A stretch of 64,000 bases of DNA from Aphrophora alni. Lineage: Eukaryota > Arthropoda > Insecta > Hemiptera > Aphrophoridae. Both the position numbers and the translations under genes were made by a program. The stretch is from the NCBI GenBank assembly GCA_963513935.1, contig OY740765.1, forward strand, positions 149,507,830 through 149,571,829, given 5' to 3'. A model generated the notes under the pieces. It worked only from the letters and a program-made list of their open reading frames with translations, searched no databases and had not been told where the DNA came from. This document shows, piece by piece, positions 12,509 through 24,680 of this stretch (position 1 is its first letter; each line of letters starts with the position of its first letter).

Positions 12509-13986
12509 ATTGTTTACTTTAACTGGTAGCTTATAATGGTTTTGTATAAAGTCTATAAAACAAGTTTATAAAGTCTATAAAACAAGTTTATTAATTTAAA
12601 TCAAACTTATTGATAATTGTTTTCTAATTTTAAACCTTTTGAATGCAAAGAATTTTTTTTAACTTTTAGTGTATCTAAACAAATCAGAAGGAAATATTTG
12701 AATAAATACAGAATATACAAAAGAAGCAATTTTTCATACTCTTCAAAAAAGTAAATTTGCCATGCTTAATAAGTAACAATTTTTTTTGAAATATATGTAA
12801 AATGTCTAAATAATCATCATTTTTTTTGTATATGGGAATCTATTAAAATTTTTTTATTTAAATCTATCTAAAATGAGTTCTTGAATATTGCTTCTGGCAT
12901 TTTCATAAATTACAATAAAATTAATTCAAAAATAAATTTAACATAAAGCCAATTACACTTGGGAAGAAATGTGTTTTTCAATACTAATAGAATTTTCCAA
13001 ATTAATTAAGTACTTTTCAATATTACCTCTTACAACAAAGGCATAATCTTTTTCTCTTTCTTAGAGCTTATTGGTTTGAGTATCGAGATAATTGGGAACT
13101 GCCATCATCAGTTAAAATGAAATGTAATATTTATCAGATAACATACCTCGTGTTCACGGTTCAAGATCACATACACAATTCGATTATGGTGAGAAGATTT
13201 AATTGTAGAAAAGTCATGTGACGTTCTTCTTTAATAAAAATCTGCCGTGGATATGCAGTTGATAAAGAGTATCTGTAATATAAATGATTTTCTGTTTTAA
13301 AAGTTATTAAATAAATGATGTATTGTTTATATTGATTTGGTAAAATTTATTCAGACACTTGCCACTATTTATGTATAACAAATTAATACTCAGCATTGTT
13401 TGAATAAACTCTCATTATCAACTAATAAACCTAGAACATGAAAAAGGCCAAAATAGGCCAGAATTCTGTTAAAAATTAAAATTAGTAATATAAAAATCGG
13501 ATTACACCAGATTTTTCTTATGGTAGTTACCAAATTTTGAATTATCAAAAAAGAGCCTAGTTATAGTCAAAATATTGGTCCTTATATTTGGCATGCAAAA
13601 GTATGCACAAACAACAGGCATCGTTCCAAAAACTATTTTTCTGGGTTCAAGGGAACTCAAAATGGACATATACGTCAGAAACTCATCAACGATTTTTGAC
13701 TTATCATATAGGCCCTAACTTTCTCTATACTACATATAGGCCTAAGTTGGAAAGTAAAAACAACACACACCACACTTGGTTGTATGGGCATCATTTCATC
13801 CCCAGTTACCAATTGGCAACTAATTTAATATAGCCTATAGTTAACCTCCTCCCACTCCTTTGCCTAAATTTTAAACATTGTATGTGAGATCAGAAACTGA
13901 AGTTAGATACCATTTTCATACATAACACAATTGTTCTGGCCAGCCAAGGTCAATGTAAGTCACAGATATGTCATCTGCTTTACTAG
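12509..13986. other. Noncoding AT-rich stretch
   Basis: No gene, RNA or clear repeat is recognised here. Poly-T and poly-A runs and short open frames are scattered through it, none with a protein signature. Confidence 0.5.
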
Positions 13987-14062
13987 TACAGTACTACCTC
14001 GTTTATCCGGACCTCATTCAACCGGATGTCCGGATTATCCGGATCAAAAATAAAAAATTTAA

Positions 14063-14169
14063 TCAAGGATAAAATAAAGCAAAAGCTTAAAGTTTCAAAA
14101 TATTTTAATAATTACTGTATTTTGAATAATATTTTGAAACTTTAAGCTTTTGCTTTATTTTATCCTTGA
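14063..14169. repeat. Internal hairpin, 42-bp arms
   Basis: The arm at 14063-14104 (starting TCAAGGATAAAATAAAGC) is the reverse complement of 14128-14169, with a 23-bp loop between them. It lies near the left end of the Tigger element. No independent target duplication was found, so it may be part of the element or a small nested inversion. Confidence 0.88.
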
Positions 14170-14504
14170 ATATGGAGTTTCAACAAGAAATATCAGCTAT
14201 TACATTAATGTTGCTAAAAACGTGATTTCCTCAACACTACAGTGTCGCCTCGAGGCATTAGGGCGGGTTGTTGATGCATTGGGAAGAGAAAGTGGAGGAG
14301 CAATGACCTCTGCGTCACCATCCCCCTACCCCGATGAGGCATGACAGTGACCTTGTCTATTCACTATGCCGGCGGGTAGTCATCACCTGCTAGCGACCGG
14401 AATACATCATTACCATATCATGCGGTGCCGTGTTTAGTTTCTTTAAATTTTTGATCGGATACGGTTAATAGTATTATCAGGGTGTCTAGCGACCGGGAAA
14501 ATCG

Positions 14505-14605
14505 GGAAAAGTCAGGGAATTTGAATTTTCTGGAAAAGTCAGGGAATTTGAATTTTCTGGAAAAGTCAGGGAATTTGAATTTTGTGGAAAAGTCAGGGAA
14601 TTTTT
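14505..14605. repeat. 27-bp minisatellite, four copies
   Basis: The unit GGAAAAGTCAGGGAATTTGA plus ATTTTCT starts at 14505, 14532, 14559 and 14586. The last copy is incomplete and the third ends in GTG instead of CTG. It lies inside the Tigger element. Confidence 0.9.
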
Positions 14606-15014
14606 TAAAAAACTGGGGAAAAAATAAAGAATGCCTGATATTTTAGAAAGTGTAATACAATGACGATGCCTGTAACGGTCCTAAAAGAAATGTACAACTG
14701 TGAAATAAATACAAACCAGGTGCATGTTTACAACGCCTCATAAACCATCATGTCATTTTTACAACTTTATTGTTGTCCAGTTGCTAAGACTCAAGGGTGT
14801 AAATCAGTAAATGTGAACATTTTGTCACATCTTAAAGCGGTGCCGCCAGCTTTGGGAACCCCCGTTCTTTTTTTTTTTTTGGCAGTTGGCACATCACATC
14901 CCCAGTCGGGTCTCAGGAGTATAGAGGACGTGAATGAGATTCGGCATAGTATTTAGAGGTGGGCGTTGTTACTGCTATTTATTTATATTCGTGTGTTAGC
15001 GTTTGTGCGTAGAA

Positions 15015-15149
15015 ATGGCGACGAAACGAAAAGTGCTTATAATGGCCCAAAAGTTAGACGCATTGAATCGTATAGACAGGGCCGCATTGAAACGTCACAC
15101 CAAATTAAAACAGAGGAAGATAAATGACTTTTTTGTAAATAACAACTAA
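15015..15149 (+). pseudogene. Tigger transposase relic joining N and C termini, 44 codons
   Basis: The frame starts MATKRKVLIMAQKLDALNRI, which resembles the start of the N-terminal Psq/HTH domain of pogo/Tigger transposases. It ends in LKQRKINDFFVNNN, which resembles their C terminus. The DNA-binding core and DDE domain between them are absent, so this is an internal deletion that happened to keep the frame open. The C-terminal QRKINDFF fits the PCNA-interacting box QxxIxxFF; a PCNA-binding C-terminal motif is known for pogo transposase. It starts at an ATG in fair context, stops at TAA and is followed by AT-rich sequence. Whether it is expressed is unknown. Confidence 0.7.
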
Positions 15150-15414
15150 ACCCCGTGTAAATTAAAAGTATGTGTAAATATTCCAGGTGTGTAAATAAAA
15201 TGTTTTTCGTCATTTACAGTACATTGTGTAATTTCGTGTATTGTGTAAATTGAATGACTGTGTAAATATTGTGTTTTTTCATGACTTATAAATGGTAAGT
15301 TATCATTTTATATTTTGTTTTATTTATCTTTCTATATTTTCGGATTATCCACATTTTTGATTAATCGGATCACTTCCGGTCCCAATTAGTCCGGATAAAC
15401 GAGGTTGTACTGTA

Positions 15415-17750
15415 TACTATTATTTTGTTCAAAAATCAATTTTCATTTAATAATATTTAGAGTTTTAATACTTCAGAAACATAATTACATTGTTGTTTGA
15501 AGAACAAGGCATAGAGCCAAAGCATATTTTTACACACAATTAACATGTACCGTATGGCAAAAAATACTTTTACCACTAATTTTGCAAACAGATTTTCAGC
15601 TACAAAAATGTTTCCGAATTAAAAATACATATTTGGTTGGAAAATATTGTGTTCAGTGTACAGCTTAAATATACTATGAATGAAAGAGCGAATCAGAATC
15701 ACTTGGTTACAACCATCTCTCAGATATGAATGATGTTGTCAAGTAGAAGCCATCTTGCCATTTAATCCTTACTGCTACAATCGTGTTATCATCTGTTTAG
15801 TGATGGTATGATTTCAAGTAGTAAACAACGGTTTTTTGACTAAATCAAAATATAAAAATTTCCATTTAAATATATCAAAATGATGGATTTTTTTTCTGTA
15901 ATGACTCGGTTAATACTAACTACAAAGCCGTTGATACACATATTAAATTTGAGCATTTTATTATTTTTTTAGTCAAGGCTAACTAGATCACAGCAGAGGC
16001 ATAAAGCCCTATTATCGTATGCCAATAATGTTCATCTGCCGTCACTATTATGAGACCGAATCGTCACTACAAATATATTAAAAAGAAGGGAAAAAAAACA
16101 ATATTTTAGCCTTTGTGTAAAACAATTTTGTATTGTGAATTTTTTTTAACAAAATCATAACTTTAAATCTTTGCAAGAAAAACTTCCTAACACTGGCAAA
16201 ATTCAAGCATAATTCCAATTTTCAATTTTCAAGGTAGCTGGACATCCTGTTTATTCCTTGTTCTGCAAACACGATGTTGAACCAGCCGGCATAATAGTAG
16301 TGACATTTATATTTAGCCAACCTAGTGTCAAGGTTTTAGCTTAAATGTAAAAGGACTGCTGAATAAGTTTAAGTTTTGTCATAGTCCTGACACATTTTAA
16401 TTTTTTCTATGATGAAGATCATCAAACTAAGTTTTGATTTTGATTTATCTAAATATCTAAAACCATTTTTAATCCTTTTCAATATGTATATGTTTTATAT
16501 ATTCAACTGTTAAAATAAATATTTATTTCAAGGAAAAATATATGTATTTTCTTCATTATATAAACCTCATAATATAATTGCTTATTTTTGAAAAGGATAA
16601 AGAAAAAGTTAAATACCGATTCAAGTTTTGTTTAATACCACACGCACATGTTTTTAATTTAACGAAGTACATGATAAGGAGAAAAACTTTATCAAGGTTC
16701 TTCTGTTTTATCTGTGTGAGTAAAAGATAATGCAAAAGAAAAACCCCCCCACTCTAGCCTTCAAGTTACATAGGAGTAAAAACATCTGTCTTATCCAGAA
16801 ATATCATCATTGACAATTTTATTCTTCAATTTAGTGCCAAGTAATGTTATATTCACAAAATATCACAAACAAAAACAAATAAGAATTGTAAAGATTATTT
16901 AAAAAAATCTCTGCTAATAGCTTATAGCAATGGTACATGTGGGGACTACTCTTATATTTGTAGAAAAAGTAGGCTACTATTTTAACTAGTTAAAATAAAA
17001 CTCTTAAAACGTAGAAGGAAAATAAAATTTGCATCCATCTCACAACTCAAGCGGCTGAACTATAGGTTATCATGATAAAATAACATACACAGATGCATTT
17101 TGCTTGCTTATATCTAAATATATAAGCTCGTGTAGGCTATATATATATTTTTCTAGTTACATATATTCACAATTCAATTGGTAGCTATGTTGGGTAGGAT
17201 GAACTTAGAGACCTCTAGTTTTCGCCATTATTCTTATTTTTAAAAGGCCTTTAAAATAAGGTATCACTCAATAGGGGGTTGCTATTAAAAATCTTGACTT
17301 ACCTCCAAACTACCCCATTTTGGGGGTAAGGGTTGAAAATGTTGATACTTCAAAAAACTCCTCCTTTGGTTATCTAAACTTTCCCTAAAGCAAATCTGTC
17401 TATTTCCATTAATAAAAAAATAATAGGGGGGGGGGACTTTTAGGACACTTGGTATATATACCTGGTCAAACCTGTCAAGACATATTATAATTATATCACA
17501 AAGTAAGCAAATTATTAACTTCAATAAACGTACGAAAGAGACCTGGACAAACCTGTTGTGATATTAATATCGATCTAGCATAGTCATTAAGTAGGCCTAT
17601 AATGTGCATGCGTCAAACCATATGCTATTCTCATGGCTTGCCATTAGGGTATGTGTAACCTATAAACCCGTCGATTTGATAATTTTAGATTGTAATTTTT
17701 AGATAGTGATCCGCACAAGGTAAACATTATTTATTCTTAAGTAAGGTATG
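15415..17750. other. Noncoding AT-rich stretch
   Basis: No convincing gene or mobile element is seen. Near 17457-17480 there is a TACCTGGTCAAACCTGTCA stretch resembling the core of the foldback element at 38.2 kb, and a similar CCTGGACAAACCTGTTG at 17541-17557, suggesting an old related MITE. Confidence 0.4.
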
Positions 17751-17752
17751 TA

Positions 17753-18502
17753 CAGTAGAACCCCTCTTAACCGGTCTAGTCGGGACTGACACCCGGGTCG
17801 GTTGCCCGTTTGGCCAGTTAATCCGAGGTTCCCGTGAAAAATCGGTTTTCGTTCAAAGAAAGCTTATTTAATCAGGTAGCACTAAGAATTATGCAATTAA
17901 GATGTAATTACAACTCATTTTATTGTACATAAATGTATCGTATATATTATGTTATGTATATTATACACCAAACATGAAAAAATTAAACACAACAAAGCTG
18001 TATTACAGATTCCCCTCTGTCAAGTCTTTTGACACATTTAACCGCGTCTCAAACGAAACCATCACACGCTTCCGAAAACTGAAAAGAAATGTTATATTTT
18101 CCATAATGTATACTAAAATGATTCGTGGAAAAAAAACGGCCCATCAAACGTTTTTGTGGGTGTATGTCTGCTATACCGATGGGTGCCAATGCCGCGGTGT
18201 TTTTATGCCGCCGACAATAGGATACTGCTATCGACAAAATCGTTTGACTCGCCGCTGCCGTGGTGCTTTTATGTCGCCGACAATGGGATACCGCTATCGA
18301 CGAAGTCGTTTGATATCGCCGCCGCTTTGGTGCAGCGGAGTTTTTACGCCACCAACAATGGGATATCGCTATCGACAAAGTCGTTTGATATCGCCGCCAC
18401 TTTGGTGTTTCAATTACAATTTATTTTCGGAAACTCTCATCCAACCAGTACACTACGATATATGCCGGTTAATCCGAGGACTGGTTAACAGAGGTTCTAC
18501 TG
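17753..18502. mobile_element. Tigger-type MITE with internal repeats, 750 bp
   Basis: The left end is CAGTAGAACCCCTCTTAACC, and the right end read inward is CAGTAGAACCTCTGTTAACC. TA flanks both sides (17751-17752 and 18503-18504). The interior contains a repeated block, with homologous points at 18201, 18267 and 18342, built around GCTATCGACAAAGTCGTTTG and GCCGCC. Several reading frames, on both strands, stay open across this block because the repeat lacks stops, giving spurious ORFs of 109-209 codons. No transposase is present. A related element in inverted orientation lies at about 50773-51240. Confidence 0.85.
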
Positions 18503-18504
18503 TA

Positions 18505-21500
18505 GTATATAATAAAAAAAAAAAAACTCTGAAAATTACAAGTTACCTTTAAATAAATACTTACCATATATACATACTTCATGAGACCTAGTTCACACGA
18601 TTCTGAAATCATACTATTAGAAGACAGTTAATAATGCACATACATCTAAAGACAAGCTATTCTATTAACTATGCATAACTTATGAAACCTAGACGCATAG
18701 GCTCATTACTGTATGTATTATGGACGTTGAATGCAAACTTGGAAATTGCACATTTTTGACAGAAATAATGGATTTTGATACTTGAAAATGGTCTTCCCAG
18801 CTTAAGGATGATTCAATTGTTCAATAATGAGGTATGTAAAACATGATTACATGATATTGCTATATTAAATCGCAATTGATATAAACTGAACATTTACCTT
18901 AACTTAAAAAAAAAAAAAAACATGGTAAATATTGGTTGTACATTTTCTTTCAATTTTTATATAAAAAATTATTAAAACGTAGAGTACTTACCTTGTAATT
19001 GAAGGATCATTTTATGTGTAACAACATTTCAAGTCCCTGATCCTGATTTTGTTCCTGTGAAATCTAAGCTTTTTCACAAATGAGCAATTTGCTGCCATTG
19101 CTATATAAATTTACTGAACTCCAAAAGTTTTTAATAGTAAAACAGTAAGAAACAACAAAACTTGTAAAATAATGGAATTTTCAAAACCGAGAGATTTAAA
19201 AAAAAAGACAGAGAGATATACCAACAGAGTTCAGATTTCATCATCTGATTCTGATCCTAATTTTGTTCCTGGAAATCTAAGCTCACAACTATATCAAAAT
19301 AGAATTATCTTATTGTTTCTTCAAACAATGACCATTTAAATTTGTGAATTACCTGCGAAGGCAGCAATCAAAGAAACAAATATTGGAAACATATCTTCAC
19401 TGTCTTTGATGATGCAAAAGAAAATTTACTTCCAACTGAAAATTTGTATGCTAACAGGAAGAGATACCAGACAATGAACCTGATGGTTCCTTTCTAGCAA
19501 AAACTATAGACTTAAGCTGCAAAATAAAGACTTATAAAAAAAACTTAGATTAAATCCAGTTCTAGAAAAACCGTTAGTCAAAACAACCACGTAAACAGAA
19601 AAATATACAATTGCCATTTTAAAATGATAAACATAATGATTGTAATGAACAAAATGTAAATGAACTTTATTCTGACCACGAAGCTCAAGATATGATTTTA
19701 TGAAGATACGGAAAACGGAAATATGAGCTTCTACTTACTGAATATTTCAGTCTGAAATAAAAATTCAAAGCCAGCTTGATATGCAATGCCCTTACATGAT
19801 TTCTATTATATATATTGCATGTTACATCTATTTTATTTTCATGATAAGATTTAGACAAACGGTTTGCATGTAGCTAAATTGTTATTTTTGTTTTAAATTA
19901 AATTTGCTATTGTGGTATTGTAATTTATATCATATTTTATGTATTAAGTTACATAATATATATAAAAAAAATAATAAGAACATAAATATTGATCTTATAA
20001 GGATATATTTAGTTTACAACAAAGTTATTCATTACAGAAAAGAAATTATAAGAGAATATTGGAAAAAATATTTTTTTAACAATAACATTTTCATAACAGT
20101 TTGATCTAAAAAATAAAACAGTGTTTGTTTTTTGCCAAAGATGTTAGGTTATAATTCACTGGTAGAACAATTTATTTATGATTTAGCCTAAAAGAAAATT
20201 GAGATTTTGAAATTAGTTAATAAGCTTGGTTCACATTTTCTTGTATAATTTTGCATACTAATATACCCTTCGATTATAAACTATACAAGATTGATATGAA
20301 ATTCTGAAATCATTATAGCTGTGCAATAAATCCAACTGGCAGGTTGTAAAATGTAAGTTTGTAGTTGATATTTTAAGTGTTTTGTTTTTGTAAAAGAATG
20401 TAAGTAGTATATTATATTTATTTATATCCAGATAATATTGTTACTTATATGATTTGTATATCTATTATCAACTAAATTAAAAAAATTAAATTTTATTAAT
20501 TCCCTCCAAATTGTTATATGTATATATCGACAGCTACGTTTGATGATTAAAAATCAGCTGTCTTTTTTTATTTTTTGGATATTTTTATGCTTACACGAAA
20601 ATGATATATTTTTTTCCAGTACATATAATTTGTATTAATATAAGCCTGATAATTATCACAAAAAATTACATCATTGTTTGTAAACATTAATAATAATAAC
20701 TAGATCTAGGCTTTAAATTTTGAAGAACAAAAATAGTTGCAAAATGGTTCTAGGCTAGGTTAATACACTAGGTTCAAGTCAAGTGTCAAACATTAATGTC
20801 AAGGTCTAATACATTAGAAAAGATAAAAACATAATAGGGTTATTAGTCTTGTATTGTATATGGAAATAGTCTATAAATGACATCATTCAAGTTAGGTACA
20901 AATTTACATAAAAGTGTGTATTGTATAATTCGTAAATATGGGGTGAAGTTGGCCGATCAATTTAAGTGTCAAATCTCAGCAATTTCTCTTTAAAATATTG
21001 ATTTTTCTATCATTTCAATACTTATTAAATAAGCTTACAACTTTTTATCTTTCACAATTCATTATTTCTATTCTAAATCAGCGATTTAAAATGACTGGTT
21101 ATGGCATTTAGAGGTTATTTCGAGACATATTTCATCATTTTAAGTAAAATCTATCGATGTATTTTTATTCCACACGGAAAATAGTTTTAAGAACTGCCAA
21201 ACTACATATCATTTAGTATCAATCATGTCGTGTAACAAGGTCAGGGAAGGTAACTATATATATATATATATATATATATTAATTTGAAAGAATTAGATCA
21301 TATTTGATGTCATAAGACACTTTTGAAGGACCAAATACATTAGTCTAGTAGAAAATGACAATTCTAAAAACATGAATTCCAGATGTGTTTAGGTTACTAC
21401 ATGTTATAATATGTTCATTCATATTACTATGTTAGTCATGAAGTTATTCAGGATAGTGAATGTGTCATCGCTCGATGTTTATATTATGACTACGCTAATC

Positions 21501-22611
21501 AAGTTAGTGAATATGTTTTCCCACGGAGTTTCTGTCAATGCTTTGGGGTACATTTCTGTCAATGATGGCATCTCCACAATATTACAACATATATTTATTT
21601 AACATGACAATTATTAATGTCTTCATTAGGTCATATAGGCTATATTTACCTTCCCAGACCTTTGTACTTTATTAGGTCTTGCTAGGTAACTATTATTGCC
21701 CAAACTGTTGTTTCATTACTCTTATTTCTAACAACTTTCTAATATTAGGGTGGCAGTTGTGATGATTTATGCATCGCGTAAAGCATACACATAGTTAGGC
21801 TTCTTACTTTCATACATATGTTCCCATTAACATTATTCTGATTTTCTTTACTTGAAACATGTATATTGTTGTCAAAAAACATCTGATTAATGACAAACAA
21901 GGTAAATAGTTTAACGTAGTCATTTATATTAATGTAGGCATTTGTAACTTGACCTGGATTTTGTACTTTTATATTTCTTATTTTCTACTAATTGAAAAGT
22001 GTCTTCCAATATCAATATGATCTAATTCTTTCAAATTATGGTAGGCAGTAAACGATTTCATGATTTGTTGCCACTAAATTCAACCTGAGTTTACACTCCA
22101 TAATTACATCAACCGTCAGGCGTTACTTATTATATAAAAAGCACACGTTTTGAAAGTCATAGGGATCATTCTAGTTTTTATTTATGTAGTCTATGATGAT
22201 TTTGATAATGTAATATTATATGTAAATAATATTTCATATAAATGTTGAATTATTTTAATATTATTGACCCTAACATTATCTAACTTATCCTAGGCCAGTC
22301 CTGAATTATATGTTACCCCAAAATTATATTACATGAACCACAAAATATATATTATTGAGAAATAGGTTTGGGCAGGGGACTTTTAATTACCCTTCCGGTC
22401 TTGATGCTATTAGAGTATTTGAGGGATAGAGCTATTTATTTTATATTCCTTTTTTATTAAGGATATGTTGATCAAACAGTTTTTTTAGTTTTAAACAACA
22501 AGGAAAAAACTTGTCTTTTTCATCAAAAAGAGGTTAGGCAAGGGTAAATCTATTATATTACGTTACATGAAATACTGTATATATACGATTTTGCAATTAT
22601 CGAAATCATTA
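18505..22611. other. Noncoding AT-rich stretch with small repeats
   Basis: No gene is recognised. A 33-bp direct repeat (CTGATCCT.ATTTTGTTCCTG..AAATCTAAGCT) occurs at about 19037 and 19251. A short frame starting at about 19172 reads MEFSKPRDLKKKTERYTNRV and continues Ser/Asp-rich, but it is soon interrupted and unrecognised. A (TA)n microsatellite lies at 21255-21279. Confidence 0.4.
21255..21279. repeat. (TA)n microsatellite
   Basis: Twelve uninterrupted TA units. Confidence 0.95.
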
Positions 22612-23030
22612 TTAGATATATTAATAAGACTTACCGTCACAATAGTCTATATTTGTATGTAGTTATATCACTACGGCCGTTTCGGCTATTCAGCCATTTT
22701 CAAGTGTTATACGGGTATTACCGTTGTCTTAGTTTAAAATCACAAATTACGAACACACGACACAAAACAAATACACAAGTTCTTTAAACATTTAAAACAT
22801 GATGCAGTAGGCCCACTGTCACTTGTTTAAATACTTGTTAAAATACAAAAATGTTTAAAGAACTTGTGTATTTGTTTTGTGTCGTGTGTTCGTAATTTGT
22901 GATTTTAAACTAAGACAACGGTAATACCCGCATAACACTTGAAAATGGCTGAATAGCCGAAACGGCCGTAGTGATATAACTACATACAAATAGAGACTAT
23001 TGTGACGGTAAGTCTTATTAATATATCTAA
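22612..23030. mobile_element. Foldback MITE, 419 bp, long inverted repeats
   Basis: The two halves are reverse complements over about 170-190 bp, beginning TTAGATATATTAATAAGACT on both strands, with only a few mismatches. The arms contain GGCCGTTTCGGCTATTCAGC. A loop of about 50 bp around 22797-22845 separates them. No protein is encoded. A 3-bp TTA flanks each side and may be the target duplication, though it is too short to be sure. The superfamily is not assigned. Confidence 0.85.
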
Positions 23031-24599
23031 TTATTAATTAGTAGTCGGAATGGCGAAAACAAATATGTAAGTAATCATTATATTTTAATACAAACTAAAA
23101 CTCATATGCCATTCATTGTGTGTGTATAATAAATAGGCTATGTTAATGTGAATTTTGGTATTAGATGTTGTTTACCTCCTAAATGTTTAAAAAGTAGGTA
23201 GAGGCTTGTTTTTTAACACAGTTTTATAAATTTATGTTTGAATTTAATGGTTAAAATTATATTGTTTTTAAATAGAGTTTAAAAGTGACCATTTTAGAAG
23301 TATATATGAAGTATGTACATTTAATTCCAGTATGTACATATATATGGTTTTGGTACTTTTGATTTTCATTTTTTACTGTGAAAAGTGGACTGTGATCAAA
23401 AATACTATTTTTCTTTTGAAAACTAAGGTTTGTACTGTATAAATTTTGCATCAAATTTTATTTCTTTTTATTATAGATGTTCTATAATTTTACCGTTTTA
23501 GATCTAACACTAAATATTGGTTCAATAAATCTGATTAATCATAATTGCTTGATTTTTCAAATAGTTTTTGAAATTGTAAAAAAAAATCCAGAAACCCATT
23601 TTTCATAATATTTTGATTATGCTTTTCAAACATATTATTGCTTTTCAAACATAAAAAGCAGTGGATTATTAACTATGATAAAACAAAGTACTGTAATGCA
23701 AACTGTAAATCAGAAATGAAATCCTTTCAAAAAAAAAAAAAACTCTTAAGGCCTGTACAGAACTGCCATCATATATAGGCCTAGTATAGGTTAGACTATG
23801 TAGTTAAATCAAAGAGAAATAATGTCTTAATATAATCTGAATTTTTGTATTGTTTTTTTCTTCTATATGTGGAAAGAAGGAATGTAATACCACTAAATTC
23901 AATACTTGTATATAAGTTTTGTAAGAAAAAGCAGATAGGCCTAGTAGGCTATTAGTGAAAGATTCTGTTAACCTCACTTTTTCAATTTGTATATTTTCTT
24001 GTTTTGTAGATTATACCTTTAATGATATTGTACAAAACAAAAATTGTTGTAGTTTAAATTAAGTTTTAAAAAACAGGATTTTTGTTAGAAACTATTTTTA
24101 CTTGAAGAGTATAAAGTTTTGCCAATCATCAATGTGTTACTTAAGGTAAGTGAAAAGTGTAAGTGGTGCTTTTAGAGTATTCAAAGGTTAGGGGTCTTTT
24201 TAATCTTTTCTTCCTATTTTTTTTTAAGGCAACGATGACCAAGTGGTTTTCAGATTAAAACAACAAATGAAAAAACACTTGTATAATATAAATAAAATAG
24301 ACTTTTACAGTAGATAAATTATGTGAGTGTGGAACTGGCTGCATGTATTGTTATAACCAAACGATATCCGTATAACATTCAGAACTTAGCCAATGAGTGG
24401 ACTACTTTTACTTTTAGGACAAGTTTGGTAACATTAAGTTGATTATTTATCATTTAAAATTTATGGGTTATATTCATTTAAAAATTTTTTTTTATAACTA
24501 TCCCAAGTACATTTGTTAGACACATTAAATGATTTCATAATGTGGTTGTTGCTATCTACCAAGGCAATGTTTTGGTATTATCATTGTGGCAGATGAATA
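23031..24599. other. Noncoding AT-rich stretch
   Basis: No gene, RNA or defined repeat is recognised between the foldback element and the first LINE. Confidence 0.5.
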
Positions 24600-24640
24600 C
24601 ATTATGAATTGTACCATACTACTTTCTTAGATAAATTATG

Positions 24641-24680
24641 GTATGTGTGTGTGTGCATGTGCGCGCACGCGCATATGTGT
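24641..24680. repeat. 40-nt strictly alternating purine-pyrimidine tract
   Basis: The tract runs GTATGTGTGTGTGTG then CATGTGCGCGCACGCGCATA then TGTGT, with perfect purine-pyrimidine alternation and a CG-rich centre. Such tracts can adopt Z-DNA. It sits at the 3' end of LINE ORF2, where it encodes Ala-Arg and Thr-His repeats. Confidence 0.85.

Larger units (their letters stand above)
13989..15412. mobile_element. Internally deleted pogo/Tigger-type DNA transposon
   Basis: The ends are near-perfect inverted repeats: CAGTACTACCTCGTTTATCC on the left and, read inward from the right, CAGTACAACCTCGTTTATCC, continuing to GGAC on both sides with one mismatch. A TA dinucleotide flanks each end (13987-13988 and 15413-15414), as expected for the Tc1/mariner superfamily. 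Terminal repeats resembling CAGTAxxxCCTCGTTTATCCGGA are characteristic of Tigger elements. The interior holds a 42-bp inverted repeat, a 27-bp minisatellite and a 44-codon relic that joins the two ends of a Tigger transposase. At 1424 bp it is shorter than a complete Tigger and cannot move by itself. Confidence 0.88.

Noticed and set aside
17923..18552. 209-codon ORF and overlapping ORFs on both strands
   Set aside because: They translate the internal repeat of a Tigger-type MITE and run through its terminal repeat; openness in several frames shows absence of stops, not a gene.
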